From positions 2,381,501-2,445,500 of the forward strand of contig NZ_RBXO01000001.1 in assembly GCF_003634935.1 (NCBI RefSeq): a stretch of 64,000 nucleotides of DNA. The letters are read 5' to 3'. This stretch comes from Saccharothrix australiensis (GTDB lineage: Bacteria; Actinomycetota; Actinomycetes; Mycobacteriales; Pseudonocardiaceae). Numbering within the stretch: position 1 is the stretch's first letter; each line of letters opens with the position of its first letter. Of this stretch, positions 44,790 to 53,222 are shown in pieces. The notes beneath the pieces were generated by a model. It did no database searches, was not told where the DNA came from, and saw nothing but the letters and a program-made list of their open reading frames with translations. The translations under genes and the position numbers were made by a program.

Positions 44790-44829
44790 CGTCGGTTCCT
44801 CTCGAAGGGCCGGACTCCCGGTCGGGCTT

Positions 44830-44851
44830 ACTGTATACAAGCGTAGAAAAT
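44830..44851 (-). promoter_or_regulatory. Operator copy 2, upstream of the SDR gene
   Basis: The most degenerate copy: ACTGTATACA, AG, CGTAGAAAAT; six of ten and eight of ten positions match the ideal arms. It lies 41 bases upstream of the SDR start; on the minus strand TATACA in this copy could be a -10. Confidence 0.55.
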
Positions 44852-45027
44852 AAACCTCTTGGAGCACAAGGGGAACCGGTCGATCGGACATTCCGCGCGG
44901 GGTGGGGAACGGGGTTCGCGCGCCCGTGTCCGCGCGTCGGCCGGGGTGGGGCGCGGGACGGCCGCGCGGGACCCGTGCCCGCTCCGGGGAGCCTTCGCCG
45001 GGAATCCCGGCGAAGGGGCTGGCGCTT

Positions 45028-45049
45028 TTAGTCGACGTGCGTAGACTAA
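45028..45049 (+). promoter_or_regulatory. Operator copy 3, upstream of the methyltransferase-fold gene
   Basis: TTAGTCGACG, TG, CGTAGACTAA: one mismatch between arms, the best palindrome of the set. TAGACT (45042-45047) would be the -10. The rest of the 320-base SDR/methyltransferase gap (44852-45027) holds nothing else I can identify; a ribosome-binding site (GAGGAGC) precedes ATG 45110. Confidence 0.85.
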
Positions 45050-45109
45050 CACTCCACTCGTCCACGGGCGCCCCTTCCGGGGGCGGCCCGCACCCTTCGA
45101 GGAGCTTCC

Positions 45110-46087
45110 ATGACCGGACCTGTCCCGGACCGCATCGTCGACCTCGCCATCGGCTACATGGGCGCCAAGCAGCTGTTCGCCGCGTCCAGGATCGGCCTGT
45201 TCCGCGCGCTGGCCGACGGCGACCGCTCGGCGTCCGAGCTCGCGTCCGCCACCGGCGTGAGCGAGCAGATGGCCCGCATCCTGGCCGACGCCATGAACGC
45301 GCAGGGCCTGCTCGACCGGCGGGACGGGCGGTACTCCCTGGCGGCGGACGCCGCCGAGTACCTCGGTGGCCGCGGCGAGCTGGACCTCGCGCCGTTCCTC
45401 GGGTTCCTCAACGAGATCAGCTACGGCCACTGGTTGCAGTTCGACACCACGGTGGACACCACCAAGCCGGGCGACCTCCAGATGGACGACGCCCGGTGGG
45501 CCACGTTCATGGCGGGCGTGATGAAGTACAACTCGCTGCACGCGGCGATGCTCGCCCGCGCGTTCGACTTCACGCCGTACCGGTCCATGCTCGACCTGGG
45601 CGGCCTGTCGCCGGACTTCGCCGTGAACGCGCTCCGGGCCAACCCCGACCTCGCGGTCCGGTTCGTCTTCGCGCCGATGGCGACGCAGGGCATCACCGAC
45701 GCGCTCGCCGCCGCCGGCCTGACCGACCGGGCCACCGTCGAGCCCGCGCCCACCGAGACCGCCGCGCCCGGCGGCGACCACGACATCGTCATGGTCAACC
45801 ACGTGGTGCACCGGTTCACGGCCGAGCAGAACCGCACGATCCTGGCCAACGCCCGCGCGGCGGCCAAGGAGGGCGCGACCCTCCTCCTGCTCGACTTCTT
45901 CCTCGACGACGACGAGCGCCAGCGCCCGATCGACGCGCTGCACGCGGGCGAGTACTTCGTCATCGACGGCACCGTGGTCTACCCCGAGGCCGAGGTGCGG
46001 TCGTGGCTGGCGGGCGCGGGGTGGCGGGCGCGCGAGGTGCTCGCGCTGCCGGGCAGCCCGCGCGTGCTGGTCGCCGACGCGGTCTGA
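45110..46087 (+). CDS. Plant-type O-methyltransferase-fold protein with degenerate SAM motif
   Basis: About 325 residues. N-terminal winged-helix dimerisation domain (MGAKQLFAASRIGLFRALAD; SASELASATGVSEQMARILAD) then the catalytic-type fold. Motif I reads MLDLGGLSPDF, lacking the usual second and third glycines of DxGGGxG, and the strand after VRFVFAP lacks the expected acidic ribose-binding residue; the later NHVVHRFTAEQN and LLLLDFFLDDDE parts are normal. So SAM binding may be weak or lost, although the fold is intact. Under operator copy 3. It might bind the pathway substrate instead. Confidence 0.75.
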   Translation: MTGPVPDRIVDLAIGYMGAKQLFAASRIGLFRALADGDRSASELASATGVSEQMARILADAMNAQGLLDRRDGRYSLAADAAEYLGGRGELDLAPFLGFLNEISYGHWLQFDTTVDTTKPGDLQMDDARWATFMAGVMKYNSLHAAMLARAFDFTPYRSMLDLGGLSPDFAVNALRANPDLAVRFVFAPMATQGITDALAAAGLTDRATVEPAPTETAAPGGDHDIVMVNHVVHRFTAEQNRTILANARAAAKEGATLLLLDFFLDDDERQRPIDALHAGEYFVIDGTVVYPEAEVRSWLAGAGWRAREVLALPGSPRVLVADAV

Positions 46088-46205
46088 CCCCGCCCGGCCG
46101 TCGCGGGTCCGACCGCCCGGCCGTCGCGGTCCGACCTCGCCCGGCCGTGGTGGTCCGACCTCACCCGGCCGACGTGGCCTGACCTCGTCCGATTGTCGCG
46201 GTTCG
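46088..46205 (+). repeat. Degenerate 22-24-bp tandem repeat in intergenic DNA
   Basis: Five units built around GACC(N)CGCCCGGCCGTCGCGGTCC right after the methyltransferase-fold gene, each a little diverged. Rest of this 399-base gap: nothing but operator copy 4 and the ribosome-binding site of the next gene. Confidence 0.7.
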
Positions 46206-46350
46206 GCCCCTCGGCCGACCCACCCGCTCATTCGTCCGGCCCGCCCGTCCGGCCGGTACGGCGTTCGGGTAGCGCACCCGATCGTCCGACGTCCGAACCG
46301 GGGACGGCTGATCGCGCTACCCCGATCGACGTCGGTCAACCGTTGATTTT

Positions 46351-46372
46351 TTTGCCGACGGACGTAGACTAT
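46351..46372 (+). promoter_or_regulatory. Operator copy 4, upstream of the ABC transporter operon
   Basis: TTTGCCGACG, GA, CGTAGACTAT: right arm one mismatch, left arm three. TAGACT (46365-46370) in -10 position leaves a long (116-base) untranslated leader before ATG 46487. Confidence 0.75.
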
Positions 46373-46486
46373 CCCGCATCACGGGTGAGCCACGTCTCAC
46401 CCCCTTGGTCTACCAGCTCCAGGCGAGGACCCCGCGGCAGCGGCGCGCGGCCCCGCCGGCAGTCCATCACCCGAGAGAAGGACTCG

Positions 46487-48013
46487 ATGACGAGGACACG
46501 GACAGCGGCACTGGTCGCGGTCGCCGTCGCGACGGCCACCGCGCTCGCCGGATGCACCGGCTCAGGCGGCGGCACCGGCGCCACGGACACAGGCGAGCTC
46601 AAGGCCGGGGTGTTCCTCGACGTGACCTCCTGGGACCCGGCCGGCGCGGACATCGGGTTCGACGGCCCCTACCTGTCGGCCGTCTACGACCCGCTCGTGG
46701 CCCTGGACAAGGACGGCAAGCCGGTGCCCGCGCTGGCCACGTCCTGGGAGTGGTCCGCCGACCGGCTGACCCTGACCGCGAACCTGCGCACGGACGTCAC
46801 GTTCGACGACGGGCAGAAGTTCGACGCCGCCGCGGCGGTCGCGAACCTCCAGCACCTGAAGGCGGGCACCCGCTCCGGGCAGGCGTACCTCAACGTCGCC
46901 GGGTTCGAGGCCAAGGACGCGGACACCGTCGAGATCAAGATGTCCAAACGCGACGACTCGCTGCTCTACTTCATGGGCCTCGGCCGCAGCTGGATGGCCT
47001 CCCCGGCGGCCATCCAGTCCGGCGCGCTGGCCAACGGCCCGGTCGGGTCGGGCCCGTACACCTACGACAAGGCGACGTCGACCCCGCAGTCGCAGTACGT
47101 CTTCACCAAGAAGCAGAACCACTGGGACAACGCGACCTACCCGTTCCCGACGGTGCGGCTGTTCCCGATCACCGACCAGACGGCGAGCTTCAACGCGATG
47201 CTGTCCGGTCAGCTCAACGTCCAGTTCGCCAACGCGGCCAACCTGCCCAAGGCGAAGGAGAACGGCTGGAACATCGCGCAGAAGCCGTCCTCGTGGGTCG
47301 GCGTGCAGTTCGCCGACCGCACCGGCAGCCAGGCGCCCGCCCTCGGCGACCAGCGCGTCCGTCAGGCGATCAGCTACGCCTTCGACTCGGCGGGCATCCT
47401 CAAGGCGGTCGGCAACGACTCGGGCACCGTCACCAACCAGCTGTTCCCGTCGGACAACAGCGCCGTCTACGACAAGTCGATGAACGACAAGTACAAGACG
47501 GACATGGCCAAGGCCAAGCAGCTGCTCAAGGACGCCGGCTACCCGGACGGCTTCAGCGTGAAGATGCCGATGTCGCCGATCTTCCAGGCGTGGCAGCCCG
47601 CCGCCAACCAGACGTTCGGCGAGCTGGGCATCAAGGTCGAGTGGCAGGACATGGCCATGCCCGACTACCAGAAGAACGCGCCGACGTTCCCGATGTTCCT
47701 CGCCGTGATCGCCATGAGCGGCAACGACATGGCCACGCTGACCGACCAGGTCACCACGGCCCAGTGGTACAACCCGAACCCGTCGGTCGACGCCTTCCCG
47801 GACGTGAAGGCGCTCGTCGAGCAGGTCGAGCGGGCCGAGCCGGGCCCGGCTCAGACCGAACTGCTCAAGCAGCTCAACACCAAGCTGGTCGACCTGGCCT
47901 GGTGGAGCGTCTGGTACCAGGCCGACAACACCTACTTCAGCGTCAAGGGGATCACGGTGACGCCGGTCACCGGCATGATGTTCCCGACGCTGCGGTTCAT
48001 CCAGCGCGGCTGA
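46487..48013 (+). CDS. Oligopeptide/dipeptide ABC transporter substrate-binding lipoprotein (family 5)
   Basis: About 508 residues. Lipobox LAGC (Cys23). Family-5 solute-binding protein: LDVTSWDPAGADIGFDGPYLSAVYDPLV, LATSWEWSADRLTLTANLRTDVTFDDGQKF, GPVGSGPYTYDKA and VRQAISYAFDS. It delivers peptides or similar amides to the membrane permeases downstream. AGAAGGA precedes ATG 46487. First gene of a transport operon under operator copy 4. Confidence 0.93.
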   Translation: MTRTRTAALVAVAVATATALAGCTGSGGGTGATDTGELKAGVFLDVTSWDPAGADIGFDGPYLSAVYDPLVALDKDGKPVPALATSWEWSADRLTLTANLRTDVTFDDGQKFDAAAAVANLQHLKAGTRSGQAYLNVAGFEAKDADTVEIKMSKRDDSLLYFMGLGRSWMASPAAIQSGALANGPVGSGPYTYDKATSTPQSQYVFTKKQNHWDNATYPFPTVRLFPITDQTASFNAMLSGQLNVQFANAANLPKAKENGWNIAQKPSSWVGVQFADRTGSQAPALGDQRVRQAISYAFDSAGILKAVGNDSGTVTNQLFPSDNSAVYDKSMNDKYKTDMAKAKQLLKDAGYPDGFSVKMPMSPIFQAWQPAANQTFGELGIKVEWQDMAMPDYQKNAPTFPMFLAVIAMSGNDMATLTDQVTTAQWYNPNPSVDAFPDVKALVEQVERAEPGPAQTELLKQLNTKLVDLAWWSVWYQADNTYFSVKGITVTPVTGMMFPTLRFIQRG

Positions 48014-48025
48014 CGCGCCCGTGCT

Positions 48026-48060
48026 CCGGCGGGTCCGTCCACACCGGACGGACCCGCCGG
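48026..48060 (+). promoter_or_regulatory. Intra-operon stem-loop after the binding-protein gene
   Basis: CCGGCGGGTCCGTCC (48026-48040) pairs perfectly with GGACGGACCCGCCGG (48046-48060) around ACACC, between the solute-binding-protein stop and the permease start. Such hairpins usually stabilise or partly terminate transcripts, yielding more binding protein than permease. Confidence 0.7.
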
Positions 48061-48073
48061 TGAGGAGCCGACA

Positions 48074-49015
48074 ATGCTGTCCTTCATCGCGAAACGCCTG
48101 CTGTCCGGGGTCCTGCTGCTCGTGGTCGTGACGAGCGGGACGTTCTTCCTGGCCTACCTGGCCGTCGGCGACCCGACGCCCGGCCTGCTCGGCAACAGCG
48201 CCACGCCGGCCCAGCAGGCCGCGCTGCGCGCCCGGATCGGTTACGACCAGCCGGTGCTCGTCCAGTTCTGGAACTGGCTCTCGAACGCCGCCACGGGCGA
48301 CTTCGGCACCTCGTGGCGCAACTTCCAGCCGGTCGGCGACCAGATCGCGCTGCGCGTCCCGGTGACGCTGTCGGTCGTGGTCTTCGCGACCGTGCTGTCC
48401 GCCGTCGTCGGCCTGGCCGTGGGCATCGCGTGCGGCCTGCGACCGGGCGGCCTGCTGGACCGGGGCCTCAAGCTCGCGTCGGTGGTGCTGTTCGCGCTGC
48501 CCGGCTTCTGGGTCAGCCTCGTGCTGGTGATCTGGTTCGGCATCGAGCTGAAGTGGTTCCCCGCCATCGGGTACGTCTCGCCGGAGCAGTCCGTCGGCGG
48601 CTGGCTGCGGTCGATCACGCTGCCGTCGGTGTCGCTGGCGCTCGGCGCGATCGTGATGGTCGCGGAGCAGCTGCGCAACGGCTTCCTCCAGGTGACCAAC
48701 CAGGACTTCGTGCGCACGCTCCGGGCGCGCGGCCTGTCCGGGCGGCGGGTCACCGCGCACGTGCTGCGCAACGCCTCGCCCGCGGCGCTGACGGTGCTCG
48801 CGCTGATGTTCGTGGGGCTGCTCGGCGGCGCCATCGTCGTCGAGATCGTGTTCAACCTGCCCGGCATCGGCAGCCTGACCCAGTCGGCCTCGCAGATCGG
48901 GGACATCCCGGTGCTGCTCGGCCTGACCGCCGTCACCGTGGTGTTCGTCGTCATCGTCAACTTCCTGCTCGACCTCGTGCTCGGGTGGGTCAACCCGAAG
49001 GTGCGCGAGCGATGA
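48074..49015 (+). CDS. ABC transporter permease, DppB/OppB-type
   Basis: About 313 residues, six membrane helices. BPD-transport inner membrane fold with the EAA-like loop EQLRNGFLQVTNQDFVRTLRARGLSGR. GAGGAG precedes ATG 48074. Pairs with the permease half of the next gene to form the translocation channel. Confidence 0.93.
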   Translation: MLSFIAKRLLSGVLLLVVVTSGTFFLAYLAVGDPTPGLLGNSATPAQQAALRARIGYDQPVLVQFWNWLSNAATGDFGTSWRNFQPVGDQIALRVPVTLSVVVFATVLSAVVGLAVGIACGLRPGGLLDRGLKLASVVLFALPGFWVSLVLVIWFGIELKWFPAIGYVSPEQSVGGWLRSITLPSVSLALGAIVMVAEQLRNGFLQVTNQDFVRTLRARGLSGRRVTAHVLRNASPAALTVLALMFVGLLGGAIVVEIVFNLPGIGSLTQSASQIGDIPVLLGLTAVTVVFVVIVNFLLDLVLGWVNPKVRER

Positions 49016-50868
49016 CCGCAGCTCCGTTCCCCACCACCCTCGCACCCGTCAAGCGGATCTCGTTGTGGCGGCGCTACCTGCGCCGCCCGCTCGGCGTGGT
49101 CGCCCTCGCCGTGCTGCTCGTCGTGGTCGCCCTGGCGGTCCTCGCGCCGTGGCTCGCGCCGTTCGACCCGAACCTCGTCGACTTCAAGATCACGCACGCG
49201 GAACCGGGCGACGGGCACCTCCTCGGCGGCGACTCGGCCGGGCGCGACATCCTCAGCCGCCTCCTCTACGGCGCGCGGACGACGCTGTTCGGCGCGGTGA
49301 TCACCTGTGCCGCCGGGCTCCTGCTCGGCGTGCCGGCGGGCGTCGTCGCGGGCTACTTCGGCGGCACCGCCGACCGGCTGTGCTCGTGGGTCAGCGACGC
49401 GCTCCAGTCGGTGCCGGGCATGATCGTCCTGCTGGTGGTCGCCGCGGGCACCGGCCAGTCGTTCGCGGTGCTGATGGTCGCGCTGGGCATCTTCCTCGCG
49501 CCCGGCTACTACCGGATCACGCGGGCGCGGGCGCTGGCCGTGCGCAAGGAGCCCTACATCGACGCCGCCCGCGTCGCCGGCGTGACCAACCCGCGCATCC
49601 TGCGCACGCACATGATGCGCGCGGTCTACGCGCCGATCGTCGTGCAGACGGCGTTGACGGCGGGCATCGCCATCGGCATGCAGGCGGGGCTTCAGTTCCT
49701 CGGCATCGGCTCGGCCTCCACGCCGAGCTGGGGCCAGATGATGAACGACGGCTTCCAGAACATGCTGACCTACCCGCTGATCCTGCTGTGGCCGTCGATC
49801 GCGCTGGGCGTCACGATCGCCGCGCTGGCGTTCATCGGCTCGACCCTGGCCGACCTGATCAGCATCCGCGCGGAGCAGCCCGGCAGGCGGGCCCGCGCGC
49901 GGGCCAGGCAGGCGCTGGTCGCCGCGCCCGCGCCGGGCGGCCTGCCGGACCGGGTGGCCAGCGGCGCGCACGAGCACCGGGCCGAGGACTGCGCCCTGCG
50001 CATCGACAACCTGCGCGTCGGGTACGCGACCCCCGGCGGGGTCAAGGAAGTGGTCCGCGGCGTGTCGCTGGACGCCGCGCCCGGCGAGGTGCTGGGCATC
50101 GTGGGCGAGTCCGGTTCCGGCAAGACGCAGACCATCTTCACCGTGCTCGACCTGCTGCCCGCGGGCGGCACGGCGATCGCGGACGGCATCTGGGTCGGCG
50201 GCCGGGAGGTCGGCCGCCTGCCCGCCCGCGAGCGCGCCGCGCTGCTCGGCCGGTCGATCGGGTACGTGCCGCAGGAGCCGATGACGAACCTCGACCCGTG
50301 CTACACGGTCGAGCACCAGCTGGTCGAGCCGCTGCGGCACGTGCACGGCCTGTCGAAGGCCGACGCGCGCAAGCGCGCGCGGGAAGTCCTGGTGCGGGTG
50401 GGCATCACCGACCCCGACCGCGTCCTGGCGTCCTACCCGCACCAGATCTCCGGCGGCATGGCCCAGCGCGTGCTCATCGCCGGCGCGGTCGCGGGACGGC
50501 CGTCGCTGCTGGTCGCCGACGAGCCGACGACCGCGCTCGACGTCACCGTGCAGGCGGAGGTGCTGGAGCTGCTGCGGGAGCTCCAGCAGGAGTACGGCAT
50601 GGCGCTGGTGATCGTGACGCACAACTTCGGTGTCGTCGCGGACATCTGCGACCGCGTCGTGGTGATGAAGGACGGCCGGATCGTCGAGACGGGCCCGGTG
50701 GAGCGGATCTTCCGCCGCCCCGAGGACGGCTACACGGCCGAGCTGATCAGCGCCTCCCTGGACGACACCGAGGGGCGGCACGAACTGGACGAGGCATGGG
50801 TCCGGGAGTCACCGGGAGACCTGGACCGGAGCGCCGCGCACGTGGGCGGAGAGGACGACGCACGATGA
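49012..50868 (+). CDS. Fused ABC permease (DppC-type) and ATPase (DppD-type)
   Basis: About 618 residues. The first 300 are a DppC-type permease (VALAVLLVVVALAVLAPWLAPF; EAA-like loop EPYIDAARVAGVTNPRI). After a linker, an ABC ATPase: Walker A GESGSGKT, Q-loop YVPQEP, signature ISGGMAQR, Walker B LLVADEPTTALD, His switch VTHN. In-frame fusion with no sign of a frameshift; such fusions are found in other actinobacteria. ATGA overlaps the permease stop. Confidence 0.93.
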   Translation: MTAAPFPTTLAPVKRISLWRRYLRRPLGVVALAVLLVVVALAVLAPWLAPFDPNLVDFKITHAEPGDGHLLGGDSAGRDILSRLLYGARTTLFGAVITCAAGLLLGVPAGVVAGYFGGTADRLCSWVSDALQSVPGMIVLLVVAAGTGQSFAVLMVALGIFLAPGYYRITRARALAVRKEPYIDAARVAGVTNPRILRTHMMRAVYAPIVVQTALTAGIAIGMQAGLQFLGIGSASTPSWGQMMNDGFQNMLTYPLILLWPSIALGVTIAALAFIGSTLADLISIRAEQPGRRARARARQALVAAPAPGGLPDRVASGAHEHRAEDCALRIDNLRVGYATPGGVKEVVRGVSLDAAPGEVLGIVGESGSGKTQTIFTVLDLLPAGGTAIADGIWVGGREVGRLPARERAALLGRSIGYVPQEPMTNLDPCYTVEHQLVEPLRHVHGLSKADARKRAREVLVRVGITDPDRVLASYPHQISGGMAQRVLIAGAVAGRPSLLVADEPTTALDVTVQAEVLELLRELQQEYGMALVIVTHNFGVVADICDRVVVMKDGRIVETGPVERIFRRPEDGYTAELISASLDDTEGRHELDEAWVRESPGDLDRSAAHVGGEDDAR

Positions 50869-51704
50869 CCGCGCCCGAGGACGCCGCACCGCTGCTGTCG
50901 GTGTCGGATCTGGTGGTCGACTACCGGCTGCACCGCAAGCTCACCCTGCACGTCCTGAAGGGCGTGTCCATCTCGGTCGGCCCCGGCGAGTGCGTGGGGC
51001 TGGTGGGGGAGAGCGGGTCGGGCAAGTCGACGCTCGGCAAGGCCGTGTTGGGCCTGGCCGCCGTGACCGCCGGGCGGATCACGTTCGACGGCGAGGACAT
51101 CACGCACGCGCGCGGCGCGGCGCGGCGTCGCCTGGCCAACGACATCCAGGTGGTCTTCCAGGACCCGTACGGGTCGCTCGACCCGACCATGACGGTCGGC
51201 GAGGTCCTGGCCGAGCCGCTGGAGGTGGCCGGGACGACGCGGGCGCGGGCGCGCGAGGTCGTCGCCGGGATGCTCGACCGCGTGCGGCTGCCCGCCGACG
51301 CCGTGCACCGGTACCCGAGCGAGTTCTCCGGCGGGCAGCGGCAGCGGATCGCGATCGCGCGTGCCCTGGTCCGCCGGCCGCGCCTGATCGTGTGCGACGA
51401 GCCGGTGAGCGCGCTCGACCTCTCCACGCAGGCGGCGATCCTGGACCTGTTCGTCGACCTCCAGCGGGAGACCGGGGTGTCGTACCTGTTCGTGTCGCAC
51501 GACCTGAACGTCGTGCGCCGCATCTGCCACCGGGTCTCGGTGATGTACCAGGGCGAGATCGTCGAGTCCGGGCACGCCCGCGCGGTCACGCAGGAACCGG
51601 AGCACCCGTACACGCGGCGGCTGCTGCTGGCCTCGCCCGTGGCGGACCCGGTGCGCCAGGCCGAGCGCCGGGCGGCCTGGCTCGACCTGCGCGACTCGGC
51701 CTGA
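50865..51704 (+). CDS. ABC transporter ATPase, DppF/OppF-type
   Basis: About 279 residues. Walker A GESGSGKST, signature FSGGQRQR, Walker B LIVCDEPVSALD, His switch FVSHDL, and the family C-terminus PEHPYTRRLLLASP. Second ATPase of the heterodimer with the fused protein. ATGA overlap with it. Confidence 0.93.
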   Translation: MTAPEDAAPLLSVSDLVVDYRLHRKLTLHVLKGVSISVGPGECVGLVGESGSGKSTLGKAVLGLAAVTAGRITFDGEDITHARGAARRRLANDIQVVFQDPYGSLDPTMTVGEVLAEPLEVAGTTRARAREVVAGMLDRVRLPADAVHRYPSEFSGGQRQRIAIARALVRRPRLIVCDEPVSALDLSTQAAILDLFVDLQRETGVSYLFVSHDLNVVRRICHRVSVMYQGEIVESGHARAVTQEPEHPYTRRLLLASPVADPVRQAERRAAWLDLRDSA

Positions 51705-51726
51705 CGAGTGCACTAGGGTCGACGCC

Positions 51727-52317
51727 ATGCCGAAGATCATCGATCATGATCAGCGGCGCCGCGAGATCGTCGAGGTCGCCAAGGGTCTGATCGCCGAGGG
51801 CGGTTTCGAGGCGGCGACGATGCGCAGCATCGTCACCGCGGCGGGGTTCGCCAACGGCGCGCTCAAGCACTACTTCGCGAGCAAGGACGAGATCATCGCG
51901 GCGACCTTCGAGAGCGTGCTCCAGGAGACCGCGCAGCGGATGTCCGAACTGGACGGTTCGGCGGGCCCGGTGGAGGCGTTGCGCGGCTTCGTCGAGGCCG
52001 CCATGCCGCTGGACCCGCACCGGATCACGTCCGCGCGCGTGCTGCTGGTGCTGTGGGAGCACTCGGTCGCGAACCCCGACCTGGCGCGGCGGTACCGCGA
52101 CCTGCTGACGAACTGGCGCGCGGAGCTGACCGTGCGGATCGCGGCGGCCTGGGGCCGGGGCGACCCGCCGGACGCGCCCGCCGTCGGCGTGCTCGCGGAC
52201 GAGGTCATCTCGGTCACCATCGGCGCGAACGTGGCCAGCCTGATGCACCCGGTCGGTGAACTGGTCGACCGCTACCGCGCCTACGTCGAGGCGCTGATGG
52301 CGCGGATCGGGGCCTGA
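51727..52317 (+). CDS. TetR-family regulator, candidate repressor of the palindrome regulon
   Basis: 196 residues. HTH at about 15-60 (RRREIVEVAKGLIAEGGFEAATMRSIVTAAG... GALKHYFASKDEIIAATF) and a TetR-type C-terminal ligand/dimer domain. It begins 22 bases after the ABC ATPase, so it is probably co-transcribed with the transporter and autoregulated through operator copy 4. It lies inside the set of operator-bearing genes and is the only TetR gene in the window, hence the natural binder of the 22-bp palindrome. Confidence 0.9.
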   Translation: MPKIIDHDQRRREIVEVAKGLIAEGGFEAATMRSIVTAAGFANGALKHYFASKDEIIAATFESVLQETAQRMSELDGSAGPVEALRGFVEAAMPLDPHRITSARVLLVLWEHSVANPDLARRYRDLLTNWRAELTVRIAAAWGRGDPPDAPAVGVLADEVISVTIGANVASLMHPVGELVDRYRAYVEALMARIGA

Positions 52318-52339
52318 TCTCCTGGACCGGCCCCGAGTT

Positions 52340-52361
52340 TTTGTCTACACTCGTAGAATGA
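52340..52361 (+). promoter_or_regulatory. Operator copy 5, over the start of an alpha/beta hydrolase gene
   Basis: TTTGTCTACA, CT, CGTAGAATGA: eight of ten matches in each arm. The ATG (52358) lies within the site, and TACACT (52345-52350) is seven bases before it, as in leaderless genes. A bound repressor would cover both -10 and transcript start. Confidence 0.8.
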
Positions 52362-53089
52362 CGAGTGTCGCCCCGCTCCCGGTCACCCGCACGCAGCCCA
52401 CGTCGGCGGTCACCGGCCCGCCCGTCGTGCTCATCCACGGGTTCGCCGCCGACGGCGCCACCGACTGGCCCGAGGCGCGCTGGGCCGCGCCGCTGGCCGC
52501 GGCGGGCCGCGAGGCGGTCGTGGTGCACCTGCCGGGGCACGCGGGCGGTCCGGCCGTCGGCTCGGCGGACGAGGTCGCCACCGGCCACCTGCTGCGCCGG
52601 CTGGCGGAGGGCGTCGGGCCCGGCGAGGTCGACGTGGTCGGCTACTCGCTCGGCGCGCGCCTCGCGTGGGACCTGGCCGCCACCGGCGCGCTCACCGTGC
52701 GCCGCCTGGTGCTGGGCGGCCTCAGCCCGCAGGAGCCGTTCGGCGCGGTGGACCTCGCGGCGGCGCGCGCGGCGGTCCGGGGCGGCCCCCGGCCGGCGGA
52801 CCCGCTCACCGGCTTCATCGCCGGCATGGTCTCCGCCGAGGGGCAGGACGCGGAGTCGCTGCTGAACCTGATCGAGGGCATGGCCCGTGAGCCGTTCGAC
52901 CCGGCCGCGCGCGCGCCCGAGGCGCCGACGCTGTTCCTGGCGGGGCGAGAGGACCGGATGGCGCAGGGCATCGAGGGGATCGTCGCGCGCGTGCCCGGCG
53001 CGGAGTTGCGGCACGTCCCCGGCGACCACCCCGGCGCGTTGGCGAGCGACGAACTGCGAGCGGCCGTCTTCGCGTTCCTGGGCGTCTGA
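52358..53089 (+). CDS. Alpha/beta-fold hydrolase, probably leaderless
   Basis: About 243 residues. Oxyanion HGFAADG, nucleophile GYSLGARLA (Ser), Asp in FLAGREDRMA, His in GDHPGALAS. MenH/BioH-like small hydrolase. No ribosome-binding site; start consistent with a leaderless transcript. Carries operator copy 5 and so belongs to the regulon; third ester hydrolase in it. Confidence 0.88.
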   Translation: MTSVAPLPVTRTQPTSAVTGPPVVLIHGFAADGATDWPEARWAAPLAAAGREAVVVHLPGHAGGPAVGSADEVATGHLLRRLAEGVGPGEVDVVGYSLGARLAWDLAATGALTVRRLVLGGLSPQEPFGAVDLAAARAAVRGGPRPADPLTGFIAGMVSAEGQDAESLLNLIEGMAREPFDPAARAPEAPTLFLAGREDRMAQGIEGIVARVPGAELRHVPGDHPGALASDELRAAVFAFLGV

Positions 53090-53111
53090 CTGCTGTTGCC
53101 CCGCAAGGAAC

Positions 53112-53143
53112 ACCGTCCGCGATCACCGGTGATCGCGGACGGT
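53112..53143. terminator. 32-bp loopless perfect palindrome between convergent genes
   Basis: ACCGTCCGCGATCACC followed at once by its own complement, then CCGTTATT. Sits between the hydrolase (+) and HxlR (-) ends. Likely a terminator; a perfect palindrome without loop could also bind a dimeric protein. Confidence 0.65.
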
Positions 53144-53222
53144 CCGTTATTGTCCACTTCGGACTGCCGGTCGACCGGTCGCTCCAGCGTCGGAAGACTC
53201 GGGGCGGCGCGCGAGATGCCGC

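Noticed and set aside
49012..50868. Fused permease/ATPase as a sequencing error
   Set aside because: The frame is continuous with a well-formed linker and both halves are complete; such fusions exist in actinobacteria.
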